A DNA stretch of 64,000 nt from Membranipora membranacea (lineage: Eukaryota > Bryozoa > Gymnolaemata > Cheilostomatida > Membraniporidae), in assembly GCA_914767715.1 (NCBI GenBank), contig OU612071.1:12633493-12697492 (forward strand), read 5' to 3'. Positions within the stretch are counted from its first letter, which is position 1. Each line of letters opens with the position of its first letter. The position numbers and the translations under genes were made by a program. Of the stretch, positions 59,939 through 64,000 are shown in pieces. The notes beneath the pieces were generated by a model. It was not told where the DNA came from, ran no database searches, and saw only the letters and a program-made list of their open reading frames with translations.

Positions 59939-62540
59939 GCTCTATTTAACTTCTCATCTGAAACATCTGGCATAAGCTCCTTGACCTTACTACTAAATTT
60001 GGCAGCATCATGAATACAGTTTTTTACTCCACCAGTGAATTTGATCCTATTTGCGTTACTTTGGTCCTGACTCTTTACATGCATTCGCCTCTACTAAATT
60101 TGGCAGCGTCATGAATACAGTTTTTTACTCCACTAGTGAATTTGATCCTATTTGCATTACTTTGGTCCTGACTCTTTACATGCATTCGCCTCTACTAAAT
60201 TTGGCAGCATCATGAATACAGTTTTTTACTCCACTAGTGAATTTGATCCTATTTGCATTACTTTGGTCCTGACTCTTTACATGCATTCGCCTCTACTAAA
60301 TTTGGCAGCATCATGAATACAGTTTTTTACTCCACCAGTGAATTTGATCCTATTTGCATTACTTTGGTCCTGACTCTTTACATGCATTCGCCTCTACTAA
60401 ATTTGGCAGCGTCATGAATACAGTTTTTTACTCCACTAGTGAATTTGATCCTATTTGCATTACTTTGGTCCTGACTCTTTACATGCATTCGCCTCTACTA
60501 AATTTGGCAGCGTCATGAATACAGTCTTTTACTCCACGAGTGAATTTGATCCTATTTGCATTACTTTGGTCCTGACTCTTTAATGCATTCGCCTTTGAAT
60601 CTCTAAATAAACATGCTCATAGACCTTAGACCTCTCCTTTAACTCTCTCGATAATCCAACAGCCAGCATTATATCAACATTTGAATTATCTAGATAATCA
60701 GCAGTATTATTTATTGCAAACATAGTCTTGGAAGCGACATAAGAGCTGGAAGCATTGGAGCACTTGCATATTAGCCAATCACTTAGTCCTAAAATACACT
60801 CTGCCACAATGTTATTGGCGGGGCACTACTTACCTGCGCTCTATCTATATTCTTGCCTCTCTACAACTTTTAAAAATACCTCTGCTGCTCTCTTTGCCGG
60901 GCCAAAGCTAATCTCAACAGGGGTGCCAGATGCTAAAGATTCATGCACAAGATCATCTTCAGGGTATCCAAATCAAAACAGTTGAACTTGCTATTCCATC
61001 ATTTGCTGGGGTCATCAAGTAGCTCTCTCAAATTCACCATATCTTTCTTCCTATACATTGCTTCCATCCATGACACTGTCGAAGTTTTACCAAGCAAGCC
61101 ACCAACTTGAAGCACCTTTACAATAATATCAGAATACATATCGTTTATAATACTTGTACAGTAATCTGCACTTTTAACACAAATATATTTCAAGAACTTT
61201 CCTAGCACGAATCTGAGATGAAATACACTGCCACATAAATAAAGTAATATGTAAAATATGTTGCCTACATACCTTACTCTTAGATTCTTGTCTAGTTTCC
61301 GCTTTGCAAAGAAGGCACTAAAAGTCGATGGATCCCCCTTCCCTTGTTTGAACTGAAATTTCGAAATAGTTGAAACTAAGCTTACAACATAATAATATGC
61401 TTCTTAACTAATAGGGTACCTTTATAAGAACTCTCCTCAAAATCTTAACATAATTTTTGGAAACAATCGCCAAATTATTCTATGGGGTGAACATTACATT
61501 GAAGCTCTTGCATTCATATTACTGCATGATTCACAATAGCTCTATCGCTGACTGTTGAAGTGATTTTACTTTTAATCTGAGACGCAATTTGACCAACATC
61601 AATTTTATGAAGCTTACCGTAGACACTAGCAGATTCTTCAATAGCATTCATGTAATCATCTGCTGTACCTGAAGCCAACTGGCCGACATCGAGGAGAAAT
61701 GACTTTCCATTAGCATTTATATGTACCTCATTCATATGCTTCTCATTGATTGAAGATGCATCCCAACCAAAATTAACATGCTCTGACTCAAGAATAACAC
61801 TAACAGCTTGCTCCATTGCAATACACCTCATCTCAATAGTCATATTACAAACAGTTGACACACTAGGAAGAGAGGTAGTTTATACAACCAAACTGAATGA
61901 TACTACTAATATGACACAAAGGCACCTGTCTACAGCTACAATAGTTTACCGTTTTCCTATGCTTTTCACTGTACTTGCCTCCGGGGAGTGTTGTCTCAAC
62001 CCGCATGATTGCCTTCTTCAAATCCTCATCTAACTTATCAATCTTGTGATCATAGGACTTTAAACTCGCATTTAACTTTAGCTTTTGATTGAGAGAGGAA
62101 CTGATCAGATTTTCTTTTTAGCACTTCTTTACTTTCATGTACATGACATGACAATTCATACACATAAACAGAATCAGAAACCTTTGATCTTATCAGATAA
62201 TGGTTAGTGAAGAGTGAATATCCAGCTTATTTTGAAAATTCGAGCAACAGTTTGAGACCAAAGTTCAGACATTCTTACCTCATTTTTTCATGAAGTGTTC
62301 AGAATTTTCTGTGATTGCGCACGCATGTTTTCTATTTCTTGTCGAAATCTCAAGTCTCTAGGAGGAATAGAAACTGAGATATCTGGGTTTAGAAAACATG
62401 TGTTATGGAAAATCTGCGCAGTTTTGAGGCCCTGTCGATGGTATAAGAAATGGATGATACTTTTCAAAAACGGAAGTTGCTGCGTTTGGTTGTGCCTATT
62501 TTAGGGCTGCCTCCAGCTTCTTCTCTACTGTTCAGCACAC
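59939..62540 (-). pseudogene. Decayed multicopy transposon-like gene
   Basis: Minus-strand coding pieces appear in order: 62504-62293 (SVSIPPRDLRFRQEIEN), about 62230-62040 (coiled coil, HESKEVLKRKSDQFLSQ), 61861-61514 (SEHVNFGWDASS, NEVHINANGKSFLLDVGQL, SGTADDY, STVSDRAIVNHAV), 61352-61273 (FKQGKGDPSTFSAFF), 61212-60999 (VLQVGGLLGKTSTVSWMEAM), about 60970-60840 (GYPEDDLVHESLASGTPVE) and 60807 to about 59939. The order and words match a large family of uncharacterised proteins found in many copies in cnidarian, mollusc and other invertebrate genomes, generally taken as transposon-derived. Splice sites between some pieces are good, but frame changes, stops and a tandem repeat break it. No class of transposase can be assigned. 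Confidence 0.65.
59990..60594 (-). repeat. 101-bp tandem repeat, six copies, inside the transposon-like gene
   Basis: Starts at 59990, 60091, 60192, 60293, 60394 and 60495, with only a few substitutions between copies. The unit derives from coding sequence (HVKSQDQSNANRIKF... on the minus strand). As 101 is not a multiple of three, each added copy shifts the frame. Confidence 0.95.
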
Positions 62541-62559
62541 TTCCCTGAAAAAAAATAGA

Positions 62560-63640
62560 TTGCAGCTAATGTTGCAGTGTAGTGATTTCCTATGATAACT
62601 TTCAACTTTTTTTTTATCATTCTCTAACATCCCCTTGATTGTGATCACCCTATGTGTCACTTCCTGCAAAGCCATTTACATGTGTTCATTTGTAGTTAAA
62701 ACTGAATATAGCAGTTTAGCGATTGATTACAGTGGAATTTGACTTTTCAATGAGAAAACCACCTAGCAATGAATTGAATCTCACAACTTAATCTTTTTGT
62801 GTGATTTGGTCAAGGTCATGTAACACTACCCAAAAGGTAGTGCTTCAACATTGCCTTAAAAATTCTGATTTAATTGATTTCCAATGCATCCCAAGAAGAT
62901 AATAATGTGGTTTTGTGATCATGAGAGTTACTCATGGGGTCTCCACTCATGGATATACAACAAGGATATGTTTGCAAGTCACTCCAGTACCATCACTCAC
63001 TTTTAATGGTCTCTCCCTCAGCTGTCAAATGAACATCATTGTTGCACGTAAATCTAATTAGCCGATGATCAAGTTCATAGAACTAATGCCGGGAAGGCAT
63101 TCTGCGAGCTCTAACAACGCGATGTTTGATTCAGAAGCACGCTGCCGGCAGCCCCTTGGAACTCAATAACCCCTATCCAATTCCCTGTTTTCCTCCTATA
63201 CAAAACAGAGCAGAATACCACTACCCTCCCTCAGTCACAGTAGCTGCAGAAAAGCTCTCTGGCTACAGCCTAGCGGTGACACACTGGAATCACATAATTA
63301 TGTCATAACCCCCACACGCCACTACAGTCACCTCCGGCAGACTGCCGAGAATAGGAACCAAAGATCATAGATTACCATAGGTGCTTTGTCTAACACCTTG
63401 TTCGCATATAAATAATGATGGATGACGGATCAGCATTGTGTTTCACACTTTACGTCATTATTTTACAAGTCAACTTCAGCTCAAATATAAACAATACAGA
63501 CATGCACCGTAGAAGAGTATTTGTAGGAAGAAAGTTTCTCATTAATTTTTACTCAGGATTTATCATCGAATTATAAGACTTGCAAACATCTTCTCCAAAG
63601 TACGATACAGAAATAAACATTTATCTAAATTTAAACAAGT
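62560..63640. other. No exon recognised
   Basis: Presumed intron or spacer of the SGNH-like gene that starts to the right. No open exon of the required phase was identified. Confidence 0.4.
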
Positions 63641-63647
63641 CTCTTAC

Positions 63648-63966
63648 CGGTATGGTGGTCCTCCTCCCGCCTGACACCCCGTTAAATCTCACACTCACAC
63701 TCACACAAAAATCCCAGGCCACTCTGTTTCTCTAAAACATAATCAGAGAATGTTATCTCTGGCTTGAACAAAGGTGTTCAATCTTCATTTTCACTGCAAA
63801 TATTATGATCATGATTACAAACAGAGGATGAGCAGATGATAATTCTCTAGTATTGTTGTGATATAGGGTGCCATATTCAACCGCCAACTCAAACTTTTGT
63901 TAAACTCACTGTCATGAATCTTTGTAAGCGGCGAATGTAGCTGTCACCGGACACAAATATCTCCAT
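63648..63966 (-). CDS. SGNH-like protein, first two exons
   Basis: Exon 1 (63966-63910) starts at an ATG 7 bp after a TTTTAG and encodes 19 residues with the core FVSGDSYIRRLQRFM, ending at a GTGAGT donor in phase 0. Exon 2 (63731-63648) follows a TTTTAG acceptor and adds 28 residues (NRVAWDFCVSVSVRFNGVSG, then GRRTTIP) to GTAAGA, phase 0. A short beta strand, then GDS, then a basic helix and later V-R-F-x-G-x-x-G-G-R is the start of SGNH/GDSL-type proteins that occur in many copies in marine invertebrate genomes, often beside recombinase-type mobile elements. GDS would supply the block I serine. The rest of the gene is not certain; an upstream exon beyond the window is possible. Confidence 0.6.
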
Positions 63967-64000
63967 CTTTCAACTAAAAATAAGATGAGTATGGTTAGCA

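Overview
The window is eukaryotic and almost certainly from an invertebrate animal. It is AT-rich, its coding information is split into short exons with GT/AG borders and introns of 0.1-3 kb, and it is crowded with decayed LINEs, tRNA-headed SINEs and foldback (MITE-like) elements. The protein families seen (atlastin/GBP-like GTPase, splicing factor ESS2/DGCR14, class A GPCR, an SGNH-type protein) are metazoan in flavour. I cannot decide between a sponge, a cnidarian or another marine invertebrate. There are no operons, CRISPR arrays or convincing functional tRNA or rRNA genes.

Left part (1-19 kb): a decayed LINE runs off the left edge on the minus strand (ORF1 with several breaks, then the start of an endonuclease ORF). 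A long gene-poor stretch follows, with one SINE, several short repeats and a tentative small plus-strand gene at 7.4-9.3 kb. The last exons of a minus-strand rhodopsin-type GPCR lie at 15.4-12.9 kb: TM7, then a cytoplasmic tail with an in-frame TAA.

Middle-left (19.2-30.95 kb, plus strand): four tandem, partly degraded segments carrying exons of the carboxy-terminal half of an ESS2/DGCR14-like splicing factor, followed by phase-compatible last exons and a polyadenylation signal. Each segment carries a copy of the same foldback element, so the array grew by segmental duplication after that element inserted.

Middle (31.6-47.3 kb, plus strand): the main intact-looking gene. Its exons join in phase and encode a short N-terminal helix, an eight-cysteine double zinc ribbon, acidic linker exons, an atlastin-like GTPase domain (P-loop, TKG switch, DxxG, RD), a helical middle domain and one hydrophobic segment near the C-terminus. 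The zinc-ribbon/linker module occurs a second time in decayed form. One intron holds a 400-bp tandem array with tRNA-like heads; others hold SINEs and foldback elements. The layout recalls vertebrate neurolastin (RNF112: RING + GTPase + membrane segment), but with a zinc ribbon and without the usual P-loop arginine. It is the best candidate for an undescribed system here.

Right part (47.3-64 kb): mostly non-coding, with a 3' LINE fragment at 52 kb, a large foldback element at 52.6-53.2 kb and a tRNA-headed SINE at 54.6 kb. The last 5 kb holds, on the minus strand, a decayed multicopy transposon-like gene broken by six copies of a 101-bp repeat, and the first two exons of an SGNH-like gene at the right edge. 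Two further minus-strand exons at 59.3-58.8 kb may belong to it.

All exon borders were read by eye from splice motifs and phase. No search or alignment was run.
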